Part shown: positions 1-8,231 of the stretch, piece by piece
Layout of the letters: each line of letters begins with the position of its first letter
Position numbering within the stretch: position 1 is the stretch's first letter
Source: Halapricum hydrolyticum
Lineage (GTDB): Archaea > Halobacteriota > Halobacteria > Halobacteriales > Haloarculaceae
Direction of reading: 5' to 3'
Length of the DNA stretch: 64,000 nucleotides
Assembly: GCF_025517535.1 (NCBI RefSeq)
Contig: NZ_JAOPKC010000002.1
Location: 186,001-250,000, forward strand
Program-made: the position numbers and the translations under genes
The notes under the pieces: model-generated
What the model was told of the DNA's origin: nothing
Database searches by the model: none
The model's input: the letters and a program-made list of their open reading frames with translations, nothing else

Positions 1-1
1 C

Positions 2-193
2 GTCATCTACATCTACGTCTCGATCTTCGTCTTCTTCAACCTCTTTGCGCTGAATATGGTCCTGCAGTACCTGGAGGTCTCACGGTGGAAGGACTACCTC
101 TTCGGCGAGAAGACGTACATTCTACTGAGTCTGGTGGCAAAGTCCGCTCTCGCATGGCAAGTGTACTTCGGCACGCTGAACTCACCGATATAA
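2..193 (+). CDS. Heliorhodopsin, C-terminal part (5' end outside window)
   Basis: The last 63 residues of a membrane protein are visible, ending at a TAA. They form two hydrophobic helices (about residues 1-22 and 39-57 of the visible part). The second carries SLVAKSALAW, with one lysine 16 residues before the C-terminus. Heliorhodopsins carry the retinal Schiff-base lysine in a similar S-x-x-x-K-x-x-L-x-W setting close to the C-terminus, whereas bacteriorhodopsin-type proteins use a DxxxK motif and a longer tail. The family name rests on this motif and on general knowledge. The family is a light-sensing retinal protein with the N-terminus inside the cell. The upstream part and any partner genes are outside the window. 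It could be another membrane protein if the lysine match is chance. Confidence 0.72.
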   Translation, partial: VIYIYVSIFVFFNLFALNMVLQYLEVSRWKDYLFGEKTYILLSLVAKSALAWQVYFGTLNSPI

Positions 194-424
194 GTATCGG
201 AGGTCCAGGAAACGGAAGATTCCACTCGCCGGAGCGATCCGTAGCGTCTGCTGGTCCCGGCCGCAGGGTCGTCACAGCGAGACGAGCTTTCGAAGCATAC
301 TACTGGTGATCGCGAGGTGACGCTGCATCGGATCGTTTGGAATGGGGAAGCGAAGCTTCAGGAGGTCCGGTCCGGATCGATCCGCCAAGAAGTCGAGAAT
401 AGCTGTTGAGAACCGGGAAGTAAC

Positions 425-431
425 TTTAATA
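425..431 (+). promoter_or_regulatory. TATA-like box of the coiled-coil gene
   Basis: TTTAATA lies 25-31 bases before the ATG at 456. This is the haloarchaeal TATA position for a leaderless or very short-leader transcript, and it supports choosing that ATG over the in-frame ATG at 342. The 194-455 gap otherwise shows nothing I recognise. Confidence 0.5.
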
Positions 432-455
432 CGATGGGTCGACCGACATGGAACC

Positions 456-1712
456 ATGAGTGATTCACAAGCGTACGATCCGGTCATGGTGTCGTCGGAC
501 GGGGTGACCGTGGCCAAGCGGTTCGAGGCCGATGAGTTCCCCGTGCCGGCGATCGCCTTCCGGATCGAATCACGCCGTACGGAGCCAGTGACGATCACGC
601 TGGTCGATACCGTCCCGGAGGACGTGGCCGTCGAGGACCTCGGTTTTCACCCGGAGTACGGGAGCGAACACTGGACGATCGACGACCAGCAGATCATCTT
701 CGAGCGGGAGATCGAAGCCGAGTCGGAGTACACAACCGTCTACGGCATCCGCTCGACAGGAACAGACGACGTCGAGAAGTTCCTCACGGAACCGACGATC
801 GAACAGGTCGATCCGCCGCTGGAAGACGAGGGCGACGTGCTCAACGAGTCGAGTTCCGACGTCGTCAAGGACGTGATCGCCGGCGAAAGCGACAGCGTGC
901 CCGGGCTGGACGCCGACGAGGACGAAGAGATCGAAACGCTCGATCTAAAAGACCCCAACGCACCCGACGCGGAGGTCGGACAGGCAGACGCTGCTGACGC
1001 CGCCGGTGGCGAGGGTGGGCCGGACCAGTCAAACCTGACGACAACGCTGCTCGCGGAGATCCACCACGGGGCCGTCGACGAGGACGTCGTCCGCGCGCTC
1101 AGACAGGAACTGTCTCTGGACGGCGCGGATAGCGGGGCGACCGACGCCCGGATCCAGCACCTCCAGAACGAAGTCAGCGACCTGGCCGCCTACACCGAAA
1201 CGCTCGAGGAGTTCCTCGCCGAAAACGGGACGGGCGAACAGCTGATCGCGGACTTCCGGAGCCGCCTGGGCTCTTTCGAGGACGAGCTCGATCGAATCCA
1301 GCGGTTGACGATGGAAAACGACGAGGAGATCGGCGAGGTTCGGTCCGAGGTCGGAGAGATGTCCGACCAGATGTCCGGCGTCGAGGACACCGTCTCGTCG
1401 GTGGAGGGAACGGTCGAAGCGGTCGAAGGAACTGTCGAGGAAGTCGAAGGGACCGTCGAAACGCTCGACTCGCAGGTCGGGGAAATCGACGAGGAAGTCG
1501 ATTCGCTCGGCGAAGACGTGAACGGAATGGACGAACACCTCGCCACGCTGGAAGGGGAGATCGATTCGCTCCGTGGCGAACTCGAGGAGGTCGACAGCCG
1601 CGTCAGCGACGTCGGCGACGTCGACGACCGGATCGACGACATCGAGACCGAGATCGAAGACCTGAAGCAGTGGCGCGAACAGCTCTCGTCGGTCATCGGC
1701 GGCGGCGAGTAA
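456..1712 (+). CDS. Acidic coiled-coil protein, haloarchaeal, function unknown
   Basis: 418 residues, soluble and very acidic. Residues 1-110 look like a compact beta-rich domain (it starts MSDSQAYDPVMVSSDG). Residues about 110-200 are a low-complexity acidic linker. Residues about 235-410 are heptad-rich, with repeats of V-E-x-T-V-E-x-V-E-G-T and E-I-D-x-L, typical of a long coiled coil. The start at 456 is chosen because of the TATA box and because the upstream in-frame codons (MGKRSFRR and on) are basic and unlike the rest. It is followed 126 bases later by a HisG-like gene on the same strand with its own TATA-like sequence. I know no function; the coiled coil suggests a scaffold or partner-binding role (inference). 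Confidence 0.8.
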   Translation: MSDSQAYDPVMVSSDGVTVAKRFEADEFPVPAIAFRIESRRTEPVTITLVDTVPEDVAVEDLGFHPEYGSEHWTIDDQQIIFEREIEAESEYTTVYGIRSTGTDDVEKFLTEPTIEQVDPPLEDEGDVLNESSSDVVKDVIAGESDSVPGLDADEDEEIETLDLKDPNAPDAEVGQADAADAAGGEGGPDQSNLTTTLLAEIHHGAVDEDVVRALRQELSLDGADSGATDARIQHLQNEVSDLAAYTETLEEFLAENGTGEQLIADFRSRLGSFEDELDRIQRLTMENDEEIGEVRSEVGEMSDQMSGVEDTVSSVEGTVEAVEGTVEEVEGTVETLDSQVGEIDEEVDSLGEDVNGMDEHLATLEGEIDSLRGELEEVDSRVSDVGDVDDRIDDIETEIEDLKQWREQLSSVIGGGE

Positions 1713-1838
1713 CGTCACCGGCACTCCGGTAGCGAGTTGTCGGCACGACCGAAGCTTCGTACGACCGATACAGAAGGGATTTCCAGCGGTCCGTATCGAA
1801 CCGGTTCCGTTTTATCCGCTGCTCCGCTGGGATCGACA

Positions 1839-2735
1839 ATGACAACCGTCAGCGTCGCCGTCCCGCGAAAGGGACGGCCACTCGAAGCGGTGCTCGAACG
1901 GCTCGCCGACCGCGCCGGCGCCACAGACGTAGCCGACCGGATCAGTTCGACGCTGCGCTACGAGAAAGCGATCGCCAAGGGCAACCAGTCGGCGGACGCG
2001 GACGTCTACGACCGACTCGCGGCGTACAGCGACGTCTCCGAGCCGACCGAACCGGAGTATTCGCTACTCCGAGACGACCGCGACGGTATGCCGCGACGGG
2101 TGGTGTTCGACAGCGTGACGATTCCGACCGACGAGGGGGCGGTTCGACTCGTCGGCCGGGAAGAGCCGTTCCGCGCGCTTCGCAAGCACGAGTTCGCCCT
2201 CGGATTCGACAGTGCGGATCTCGTTCTCGAGGAAGTCGTTGAACTCCGATCCGATCCACTCGGCGACCTGAGCGCGGTCAACGAGCGTATCGATCCGATG
2301 GACACCGACGTTCGGATCCGAACCGGCCTCGGCGACACGGTCTATCACACGCTGCTGGCGACGCCCGACGTCGCGCCGCCCAACAGATCGCTCGACCGAT
2401 CGTTCGTCGCCGAGTACACGGGGTCACTATGTATCTCACCACGGTACGAACGGCTCGTCGAGGCCGTTCTCGGAACCGACGCGCTCGACGGCGTCGAGTT
2501 TACCTATCCCGAAGCGAGCCAGACCGAGGAGTTGGCCGTCGCGAACGCCGGGATGGGCGTCTATCTGACTGTGACCGGATCGACCGCCCGCGAACACGGT
2601 CTCGTCGTCGGCGAGTCGCTGTTCCCCAGCGAGACGGTGCTGCTGGAGAACGACGTCGAGCGGACCGACGAAACCGACGCCGTGGCTTCGCTTCTCGCCG
2701 GCGAGGACATCGACACCGAACTCGCGCTGGCGTAG
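1839..2735 (+). CDS. HisG-like (ATP phosphoribosyltransferase-fold) protein
   Basis: 298 residues, close to the roughly 285 of short-form HisG. The N-terminus SVAVPRKGRPLEAVLE resembles the HisG start (I-A-x-P-N-K-G-R-L). Residues about 245-280 contain TGSTAREHGLVVGESLFPS, resembling the HisG phosphate-loop region (T-G-T-T-L-R-x-N-G-L). The middle is divergent and contains several long insertions not expected in HisG. No other his genes are near, so a histidine-synthesis role is doubtful; it is better seen as a paralogue with the same two-lobed fold. The ATG at 1839 is chosen because TTTTAT lies at 1810-1815 and residues encoded upstream look non-coding. Confidence is high that it is a gene and moderate for the fold. 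Confidence 0.65.
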   Translation: MTTVSVAVPRKGRPLEAVLERLADRAGATDVADRISSTLRYEKAIAKGNQSADADVYDRLAAYSDVSEPTEPEYSLLRDDRDGMPRRVVFDSVTIPTDEGAVRLVGREEPFRALRKHEFALGFDSADLVLEEVVELRSDPLGDLSAVNERIDPMDTDVRIRTGLGDTVYHTLLATPDVAPPNRSLDRSFVAEYTGSLCISPRYERLVEAVLGTDALDGVEFTYPEASQTEELAVANAGMGVYLTVTGSTAREHGLVVGESLFPSETVLLENDVERTDETDAVASLLAGEDIDTELALA

Positions 2736-2828
2736 CCGTCAGGTCAGCGGCGTTTCTTGTGACCCGGGATCACGGTCATCGTTGCAGTCTAGCAAAGACC
2801 TTTGACGAGTCCAGAAGTATTGACAGTC

Positions 2829-3404
2829 ATGACGGACGTACTGATCGTCGGCGGCGGTCCCGCCGGACTGAGCGCGGCACTGTTCACACAGAAGAACGGT
2901 CTCGAGACGACGGTCTTCGACACCGACGACACCTGGATCCACAAGGCACATCTGTTCAACTATCCGGGAATCGGGTCGCAAGACGGCTCGGCGTACCTGG
3001 AGACCCTGCGGACGCAGGTCGACAGCTTCGGCGTCGAACGCCGCCAGCAGGAGGTCACCGACGTTACGACTGCCGACGACGGCTTCGCTGTCACGACCGA
3101 CGAAGGCGAATACAAAGGAACGTACCTGGTGCTGGCGACCGGTGCGGATCGCGACCTCGCCGACTCGCTGGGCTGTGCGTTCGACGACAGTCTCGTCGAT
3201 GTCGATCTGTCGATGGAGACCAGCGTCGACGACGCCTACGCGGCCGGTGCGATGGTCCGCGCCGAGGAGTGGCAGTCGATCATCTCCGCCGGGGATGGAG
3301 CTGCGGCAGCCCTGAATATCCTCTCGAAAGAGAGGGGCGAGCACTACCACGACTTCGACGTGCCTGCCGACGCCGCTGCAACGTTCGGCCCCGACGAAGA
3401 GTAA
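2829..3404 (+). CDS. Small FAD-dependent thioredoxin-reductase-like protein
   Basis: 191 residues. It opens with the dinucleotide-binding motif VLIVGGGPAGLSAALF (residues 4-19), followed by an acidic end of the second strand (VFDTDD). A second FAD motif, LVLATGADRDL, is near residue 105, and a final YAAGAMVR segment near 139 resembles the thioredoxin-reductase FAD exit motif (G-D-x-x). There is no redox CxxC and no NADPH domain, and the length is about 60 percent of thioredoxin reductase. The frame is intact from start to stop, so I read it as a short member of the pyridine-nucleotide-disulfide oxidoreductase group rather than a broken gene. Substrate unknown. It stands alone between a HisG-like and a zinc-ribbon gene. 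Confidence 0.75.
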   Translation: MTDVLIVGGGPAGLSAALFTQKNGLETTVFDTDDTWIHKAHLFNYPGIGSQDGSAYLETLRTQVDSFGVERRQQEVTDVTTADDGFAVTTDEGEYKGTYLVLATGADRDLADSLGCAFDDSLVDVDLSMETSVDDAYAAGAMVRAEEWQSIISAGDGAAAALNILSKERGEHYHDFDVPADAAATFGPDEE

Positions 3405-3494
3405 CGGATCGAGTCGGCTCGACCCGGACGAAGCGTAGCGAATCGAAGAGGCGACAGCGCGGCCGTTTTCACGCTCGCTCGCATACGCCTAGGT

Positions 3495-4205
3495 ATGAAG
3501 ATCCGCGGCGAACGCGAGTGCCAAGCCTGTGGCACCCAATGGTCGTACTACGAGACGGGATCGATCACGTGCCCGGAGTGTGGCAGTATGCGGAGCGTCG
3601 GCGTCGACGAGCGCACCGAACACACCGACAACCCCGCGGAACTCGATCTTTCGCCGGTCACGGGGGCGATCGACGCCGAACCGATCGACCGCGTCGCCGA
3701 ACGTGCCGTCGAGCAGTGTCGCGAATACGTCCGCAAGCGTGGGTTCATCCGCGGCGGCGAGCTACGCCATCTCGATCCGACGTTCGTCGCGGCCGTCGAA
3801 CTCCAGCACGTGGCGAGCGAGCTCGCCCGCTCGATGCGGGTGGGCGAGGACGAAGAGCTGTATTTCCTGGCGCTGGTTCGAGGGGCAGCGGACGGTCAGC
3901 GACCGGCTCCCGACGATGTGCCAGACACGCTGGCGGCCGCACGCGGGCTCGCGACCGCTGCGGTCATCGACGCATACCGTCGCGATCTGACGCGCTATCT
4001 GACCGAGCATCCCGATCCCGAGGCACGCACGACGATGGGGCGGTTCGTCGATCACCGCAAGCGGATCGAGGCGCTCGACGGCTCGATCCAGCCGGACGAC
4101 GCCGAGACGCTTCTGGACGGCCTGGCCGAGTTGAGCAGGTACGCGGCTGCCGGTGATCAGGCAGCGCTTGCGTCGGCGCGTGATCGACTCGACGGACTCG
4201 AATAG
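3495..4205 (+). CDS. Zinc-ribbon (TFIIB-type) haloarchaeal protein
   Basis: 236 residues. The N-terminus has CQACGTQW followed by CPECGS (cysteines near residues 10, 13, 26 and 29), a C-x2-C-x12-C-x2-C zinc ribbon. The rest is predicted helical with no transmembrane segment and no catalytic motif that I recognise. The zinc ribbon suggests nucleic-acid or protein binding (inference). It converges with folD, leaving only 13 bases between stops, so the two 3' ends probably share termination signals. It belongs to a conserved but uncharacterised haloarchaeal group. Confidence 0.75.
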   Translation: MKIRGERECQACGTQWSYYETGSITCPECGSMRSVGVDERTEHTDNPAELDLSPVTGAIDAEPIDRVAERAVEQCREYVRKRGFIRGGELRHLDPTFVAAVELQHVASELARSMRVGEDEELYFLALVRGAADGQRPAPDDVPDTLAAARGLATAAVIDAYRRDLTRYLTEHPDPEARTTMGRFVDHRKRIEALDGSIQPDDAETLLDGLAELSRYAAAGDQAALASARDRLDGLE

Positions 4206-4218
4206 CGAATACGGAGAT

Positions 4219-5112
4219 CTAGGGCAGTTCGACCTCGATATCGGCCCGGTTGCCGGCGGCTTTGACCGTGTTGTACAGCAACATCGCGCGGGTCATCGGA
4301 CCGACGCCGCCCGGAACCGGCGTGATCGCGCTCGCCTTCTCCTTTGCGCTCTCGAACTCGACGTCGCCGACGAGTTCGTACCCCTTCTCGGTGTCGGCCT
4401 CGACGCGATTGATGCCGACGTCGATGACGACGACACCGTCCGAGAGCATCGACCCGTCGATCATCTCGGGGACGCCCGCGGCCGCAATGACGATGTCGGC
4501 CTGCCGGGTCTTGGCTGGCAGATCTTCGGTCCGGGAGTGACAGACCGTCACCGTCGCGTTCCCGCCCTCGGTTTTCTGCATCAACAGGTTCGCCATCGGC
4601 TTGCCGACGATGTCCGACCGGCCGACGACGACGGCGTCTTTGCCCTCCGGATCGACGTCGGCGGCAGCCAGGAGTTTCTGGATGCCGTGTGGCGTGCAGG
4701 GTTTGTATCGGGGCTCGCCGGCGACCAGCCGACCGACGTTCTCGGGGTGGAACCCGTCGACGTCCTTCGCGGGATCGATCGCGCGCAAGACCGCACGCTG
4801 GTCGACGTGCTCCGGGACCGGCATCTGGACGAGGATCCCGTCGACCGACTCGTCGTCGTTGAGCCGTTCGATCGTCTCGAACAGCTCTTCGGCGGGCGCG
4901 TCGGGCTCGATCTCGATGTCGATCGCCTCGATGCCGACCTCCTCGCAGTCGTCCTGCTTCATCGAGACGTACGTCTCGCTGGCCGGGTCGTCGCTCATCA
5001 GGACCGTCGCGAGCGTCGGGGTCGTCCCGTCGGCTTCGAGCGTGTCGATGTTCTCGCTCAGGTCGTCTCGGATCCGCTGGGCGACGGCATTACCGTCAAT
5101 GACGTGGGTCAT
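4219..5112 (-). CDS. folD: Methylenetetrahydrofolate dehydrogenase / cyclohydrolase FolD
   Basis: 297 residues, the normal length. FolD oxidises methylene-tetrahydrofolate to methenyl- and then hydrolyses it to 10-formyl-tetrahydrofolate in the cytosol. Visible landmarks are YVSMKQDDCEEVGI near residue 45 (the catalytic lysine region), DGILVQMPVPEH near 96, VVGRSDIVGKPMANLL near 162 (NADP site) and the C-terminal TPVPGGVGPMTRAML. GlyA, which makes methylene-tetrahydrofolate from serine, lies upstream on the same strand, so this was probably a glyA-folD unit. It is now interrupted by about 1 kb holding a lipoprotein gene and an IS-like remnant. No clear TATA box lies just before the ATG at 5112. 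Confidence 0.95.
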   Translation of the reverse strand: MTHVIDGNAVAQRIRDDLSENIDTLEADGTTPTLATVLMSDDPASETYVSMKQDDCEEVGIEAIDIEIEPDAPAEELFETIERLNDDESVDGILVQMPVPEHVDQRAVLRAIDPAKDVDGFHPENVGRLVAGEPRYKPCTPHGIQKLLAAADVDPEGKDAVVVGRSDIVGKPMANLLMQKTEGGNATVTVCHSRTEDLPAKTRQADIVIAAAGVPEMIDGSMLSDGVVVIDVGINRVEADTEKGYELVGDVEFESAKEKASAITPVPGGVGPMTRAMLLYNTVKAAGNRADIEVELP

Positions 5113-5192
5113 TACCTCAACCAGGGCGGCCGTGGCTCAAGAACGTCCCGGATTCGACTCGCACTACCGGCTCTATTCACGAACAGGTCTTC

Positions 5193-5714
5193 TCACTGCG
5201 GACAGTCCCCCTCGGTCAGCGGCCGGGAATCGCCGCCCTGCTGGACGAACTGTGCTGTCCCGTCGGGGAGTGACACGACCGCCGCCTGCCCCCCGTAGCC
5301 GTGTTGCTGGTCGTGTCCCCGGACCACGACACAGGCGACGCCTGCCGGGATCTCGATGGTCTCCGAGCGCGTGAACGGTGCCGTCGAGTGGGCGTGAAGG
5401 AGCGTCCGCCGGCCTAGTCGAGTTCCGTCGAGGCGTTCGACCTGCCACCAGTCGGCGTAGCCGTCCTCGCCGTCATCATCGTGATAGAGGGTGACGTCGA
5501 ACCGGTAGGCACCCTCTCCGTCTGAAGTGATCTCGACGTCGACGACGTTCGCCTCGCGGAGATCGAGATCCGCTCCACCCGAGGTCGGTGTCCCGTCGGT
5601 AGTATTGTCGCTCGTGGGTGTGGGAGAGTCCGACGCACAGCCAGCGAGTACGCTCAGGACGCCGACACAACTCGCGAGCACTGAACGGCGCCTCGTTCGG
5701 CGGGGTACAGACAT
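5193..5714 (-). CDS. Tat-type lipoprotein, unknown function
   Basis: 173 residues. The N-terminus has arginine-rich RRTRRRSVLAS, a hydrophobic run and the lipobox LAGC with cysteine at residue 26, so it is probably exported by Tat and lipid-anchored. A Ser/Thr/Pro-rich linker follows, then a beta-rich domain of about 120 residues with a RFDVTLYHDDDGEDGYADWW stretch and a C-terminal SLPDGTAQFV part. I recognise no family. The ATG at 5714 is preferred to an in-frame ATG at 5741 because the signal peptide begins there. The gene lies between folD and the IS-like remnant. Confidence 0.75.
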   Translation of the reverse strand: MSVPRRTRRRSVLASCVGVLSVLAGCASDSPTPTSDNTTDGTPTSGGADLDLREANVVDVEITSDGEGAYRFDVTLYHDDDGEDGYADWWQVERLDGTRLGRRTLLHAHSTAPFTRSETIEIPAGVACVVVRGHDQQHGYGGQAAVVSLPDGTAQFVQQGGDSRPLTEGDCPQ

Positions 5715-5746
5715 CGGATATCGGTAGGGGAAGACGAGCAAAAAGT

Positions 5747-6095
5747 GACATCCTCCGCGCCGTTCACGGCGCGGCTTCCCCTCACCGCCGAAAGCGGAAG
5801 CGTTGGGAACTTACGTTCGCACACCGACGAGTACAGGGAGTGCCACGCCCCCGTTACTCCTATCCCGTAGGGGATTCGGAGGTACCTTGTTGTTTGCTGT
5901 CGGTATCCTCGCCGCTCCCGCAAGGGATACCTTGCGAGAGTCGGGTTGGAATCCCGAAATTGTCCAATTGTCCCGACATGGGGGCGGCCGTGCCGCCTCG
6001 GTTGGGTGTGCAAACGGGCGTGGCAGGCAAAAATGTGCCGCTGTGACGCGATTCACGCCCGGCGTAAACGCCGGGGGATTCTCTCGCTGTTGGAA
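5747..6095 (-). mobile_element. Probable non-autonomous IS200/IS605-type remnant (possible omega-RNA-like body)
   Basis: This 350-base stretch has no gene. Each end carries a near-identical kind of hairpin: CCGCGCCG-TTCA-CGGCGCGG at 5755-5774 and CCCGGCG-TAAA-CGCCGGG at 6058-6075. The inside contains further foldable runs around 5835-5960. Short subterminal stem-loops with 4-base loops and no inverted terminal repeats are the hallmark of IS200/IS605 ends. Haloarchaeal IS1341-type elements carry a structured guide-like RNA at one end. No TnpA or TnpB reading frame remains, so this would be a MITE-like or solo-RNA derivative. The borders are approximate, and the assignment rests on my memory of such ends rather than a search. 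Confidence 0.5.
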
Positions 6096-6129
6096 GATAG
6101 GTGGTTACGGAGGACTCACCGGCCCGGTT

Positions 6130-7398
6130 TCACTCGTAGAGGGGTTCCTCGTCGTCGTACAGCGGGTACTCGTCGGTGAGTTCCGTAACGCGTTCGCTGA
6201 CCTCGGCGACGACGCTGTCGTCGTCGGGTGCGTCGACGACCTCGTAGATCAGATCGGCGACCTCGCGGCAGGTGTTTTCGTCGAATCCGCGGGTCGTCAG
6301 CGCGGGCGTGCCGGCGCGAATACCGGATGGGTTGAACGCCGAGCGCGTCTCACCGGGGACGGTGTTCGCGTTGAGGACGATCCCCGCTTCCTCGAGGGCT
6401 TCTTCGACTTCCTTGCCCGTCGTGTTGGGGTGTGACGGGCGGAGGTCCACGAGTACGAGGTGGTTGTCGGTGCCGCCCGAGACCAGTTCCAGCCCGTGTT
6501 CTTGCAGTCGGTCGGCCAGCGCTTTCGCGTTGGCGACGGTCTGGGCGGCGTAGTCCTCGAAGGCGGGTTCCAGCGCTTCCTTGAACCCGACGGCTTTGCC
6601 CGCGATATTGTGCATCAACGGACCGCCCTGACTCCCGGGGAACACTGCCGAGTCGATCTCGTCGGCGTATTCCTCGTCGCACATGATGATACCGCCACGA
6701 CCGGAGCGGATCGTCTTGTGGGTCGATCCGGTGACGAAGTCGGCGACACCGACCGGCGAACTGTGGACGCCAGCAGCCACGAGACCGGTGATGTGTGCGA
6801 TGTCGGCGAGGTGGTACGCGCCGACGTCGTCGGCCACGTTCTGGATGCGCTCCCACTCGACTTCTCGCGGGTACGCGGAGTAGCCCGAGACGATGATGTC
6901 CGGATCGAACTCGCTTGCGTGTTCGGCCAGCCCCTCGTAGTCGATGTAGCCCGTCTCCTCGTCGACCTCGTACTGCTCGACCTCGTAGACCTGGCCCGCG
7001 AAGTTCGCGGGATGACCGTGACTGAGGTGGCCACCGTGGGTGAGATCCAGCGAGAGAATCTTGTCACCGGGTTCGAGCATCGCCAGGTACACGCCCATGT
7101 TGGCCTGGCTACCGGAATGGGGTTGGACGTTGACGTGTTCTGCACCCCACAGCTCTTTCGCACGGTCGATCGCCAGTTGTTCGATATCGTCGGCGTACTC
7201 ACAGCCGCCGTAGTACCGCGAACCCGGGTACCCCTCGGCGTACTTGTTGGTCAACACCGAGCTCTGGGCCTCGAGGACTGCCTCGCTAACGTGGTTCTCG
7301 CTGGCGATCATCGCCAGCGTCTCGTTCTGCCGCTCGACTTCGCCCGAAAGGGCCGCCGCGACTTCCGGATCGATCGCTCGGACCGCGTCGTAATCCAT
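6130..7398 (-). CDS. glyA: Serine hydroxymethyltransferase GlyA
   Basis: 422 residues. This pyridoxal-phosphate enzyme interconverts serine and glycine, charging tetrahydrofolate with a C1 unit; it is cytosolic. Landmarks are IASENHVSEAV near residue 33, NKYAEGYPGSRYYGG near 52, the PLP-lysine motif TGSTHKTIRSGRGG with the lysine near residue 228, and a C-terminal FNPSGIRAGTPALTTRG. The ATG at 7398 is chosen because the ATTATTAT box lies 24-31 bases upstream and the protein start matches the family; reading further upstream gives arginine-rich non-coding sequence. It feeds FolD, encoded about 1 kb downstream. Confidence 0.96.
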   Translation of the reverse strand: MDYDAVRAIDPEVAAALSGEVERQNETLAMIASENHVSEAVLEAQSSVLTNKYAEGYPGSRYYGGCEYADDIEQLAIDRAKELWGAEHVNVQPHSGSQANMGVYLAMLEPGDKILSLDLTHGGHLSHGHPANFAGQVYEVEQYEVDEETGYIDYEGLAEHASEFDPDIIVSGYSAYPREVEWERIQNVADDVGAYHLADIAHITGLVAAGVHSSPVGVADFVTGSTHKTIRSGRGGIIMCDEEYADEIDSAVFPGSQGGPLMHNIAGKAVGFKEALEPAFEDYAAQTVANAKALADRLQEHGLELVSGGTDNHLVLVDLRPSHPNTTGKEVEEALEEAGIVLNANTVPGETRSAFNPSGIRAGTPALTTRGFDENTCREVADLIYEVVDAPDDDSVVAEVSERVTELTDEYPLYDDEEPLYE

Positions 7399-7421
7399 GT
7401 TCGTGGTTGACGGCCGGCCGG

Positions 7422-7429
7422 ATAATAAT
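7422..7429 (-). promoter_or_regulatory. TATA-like box of glyA
   Basis: ATTATTAT on the minus strand, 24-31 bases before the glyA ATG at 7398, is an AT-rich island in GC-rich surroundings and fits a leaderless transcript. Confidence 0.55.
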
Positions 7430-7430
7430 C

Positions 7431-8195
7431 TACCTGTCTGCGCCCGCGGCAGCGAACGTCGTGGCAAGCCGATCGCGCCGCGACCGATAAATACAAGTCG
7501 GTGAACCGTACATCTGGAAGATGCATGGTCACCTGGGGGTGACAGTCCTGTGCGAACGTCGCGACGATCGACCGGTCGTAACGACCACGGATACGTGTCG
7601 ACCATCGTTCGGCGCGTGTCGCCCGCCACGACAGATCGCGGGCCACATCGGACGTGCGACCGCGAACGACAGCAGCAGATCGCTGCCACGGACGTCCGAA
7701 CTCGAGAGAGCTGACCGAACGGGCGGAAACGTCTGGCTGACCAGTTTCCGCCGGTCATCGCGGTGGTACGCCGTTTGGTGGAAACGTACGGCCCGTATCG
7801 CGACGGGTGCGCCGGAACTGTTGCTCCGGCCGCGGGAGACCTGCGACCATGGCCACACGATCTCGAGGACGCTCGCGACGTGTGGCCAACCCATCTTCGG
7901 TCCGGCATAGAGCGGAGCCACCGTCAGTGAGCGGTGAGTCCCTGTTGTCGATATGGGGATCTCTGGAATAGTTTCATTCTGGAATATGTGAATATATACC
8001 GCAGGCACTATTTATACGATTGATGATGAAAGAATCAGCGTCTATTCCCGTCGTTATCGGCCCCGATGGGAGATCGCTAAACCGCCCGTATTCGGCCACT
8101 TCCGTGGGTTTAAAGAGGGTGGCGGATGTAGCGCCTATAAATCGACTCCTGCTTGACCTTACATTCTAATGAAATAAAACCAACTGCAGCGATAC
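7431..8195. other. Long non-coding interval with strong hairpins, possible unannotated RNA
   Basis: No convincing protein frame exists in about 765 bases. From about 7500 to 7900 the DNA is GC-rich with perfect foldbacks: GGCGGAAAC at 7722-7730 with GTTTCCGCC at 7744-7752, TGGCCACACG at 7850-7859 with CGTGTGGCCA at 7879-7888, and GCCGGA with TCCGGC near 7811-7830. From about 7950 to 8195 it becomes AT-richer, with several TATA-like runs (near 7989 and 8010-8020). The combination could be a structured RNA gene with its own promoter, or an old regulatory region of tbsP. I looked for the conserved cores of SRP RNA and RNase P RNA and did not find them. Function unknown. Confidence 0.35.
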
Positions 8196-8197
8196 AA

Positions 8198-8203
8198 TTA
8201 AAT
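8198..8203 (+). promoter_or_regulatory. TATA-like box of tbsP
   Basis: TTAAAT lies 29-34 bases before the ATG at 8232, in an AT-rich upstream region. Confidence 0.45.
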
Positions 8204-8231
8204 GCACGCGGGGAGTAGGTAGTAATACAAC

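Noticed and set aside
1029..1724. Long open frame on the minus strand opposite the coiled-coil gene
   Set aside because: It is a GC-rich shadow of the real gene: its protein is unstructured and repetitive, and the plus-strand frame has the codon pattern and a promoter.
2829..3404. Truncated thioredoxin reductase pseudogene
   Set aside because: Frame, start and stop are clean and the FAD motif is intact; small members of this kind exist in haloarchaea.
5654..6013. Minus-strand 119-residue frame inside the IS-like remnant
   Set aside because: No TnpB or TnpA motifs; the sequence is a by-product of the GC-rich hairpins.
7500..7900. SRP RNA or RNase P RNA
   Set aside because: I could not find the SRP helix-8 core or the RNase P conserved strands. 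The hairpins remain unexplained rather than assigned.
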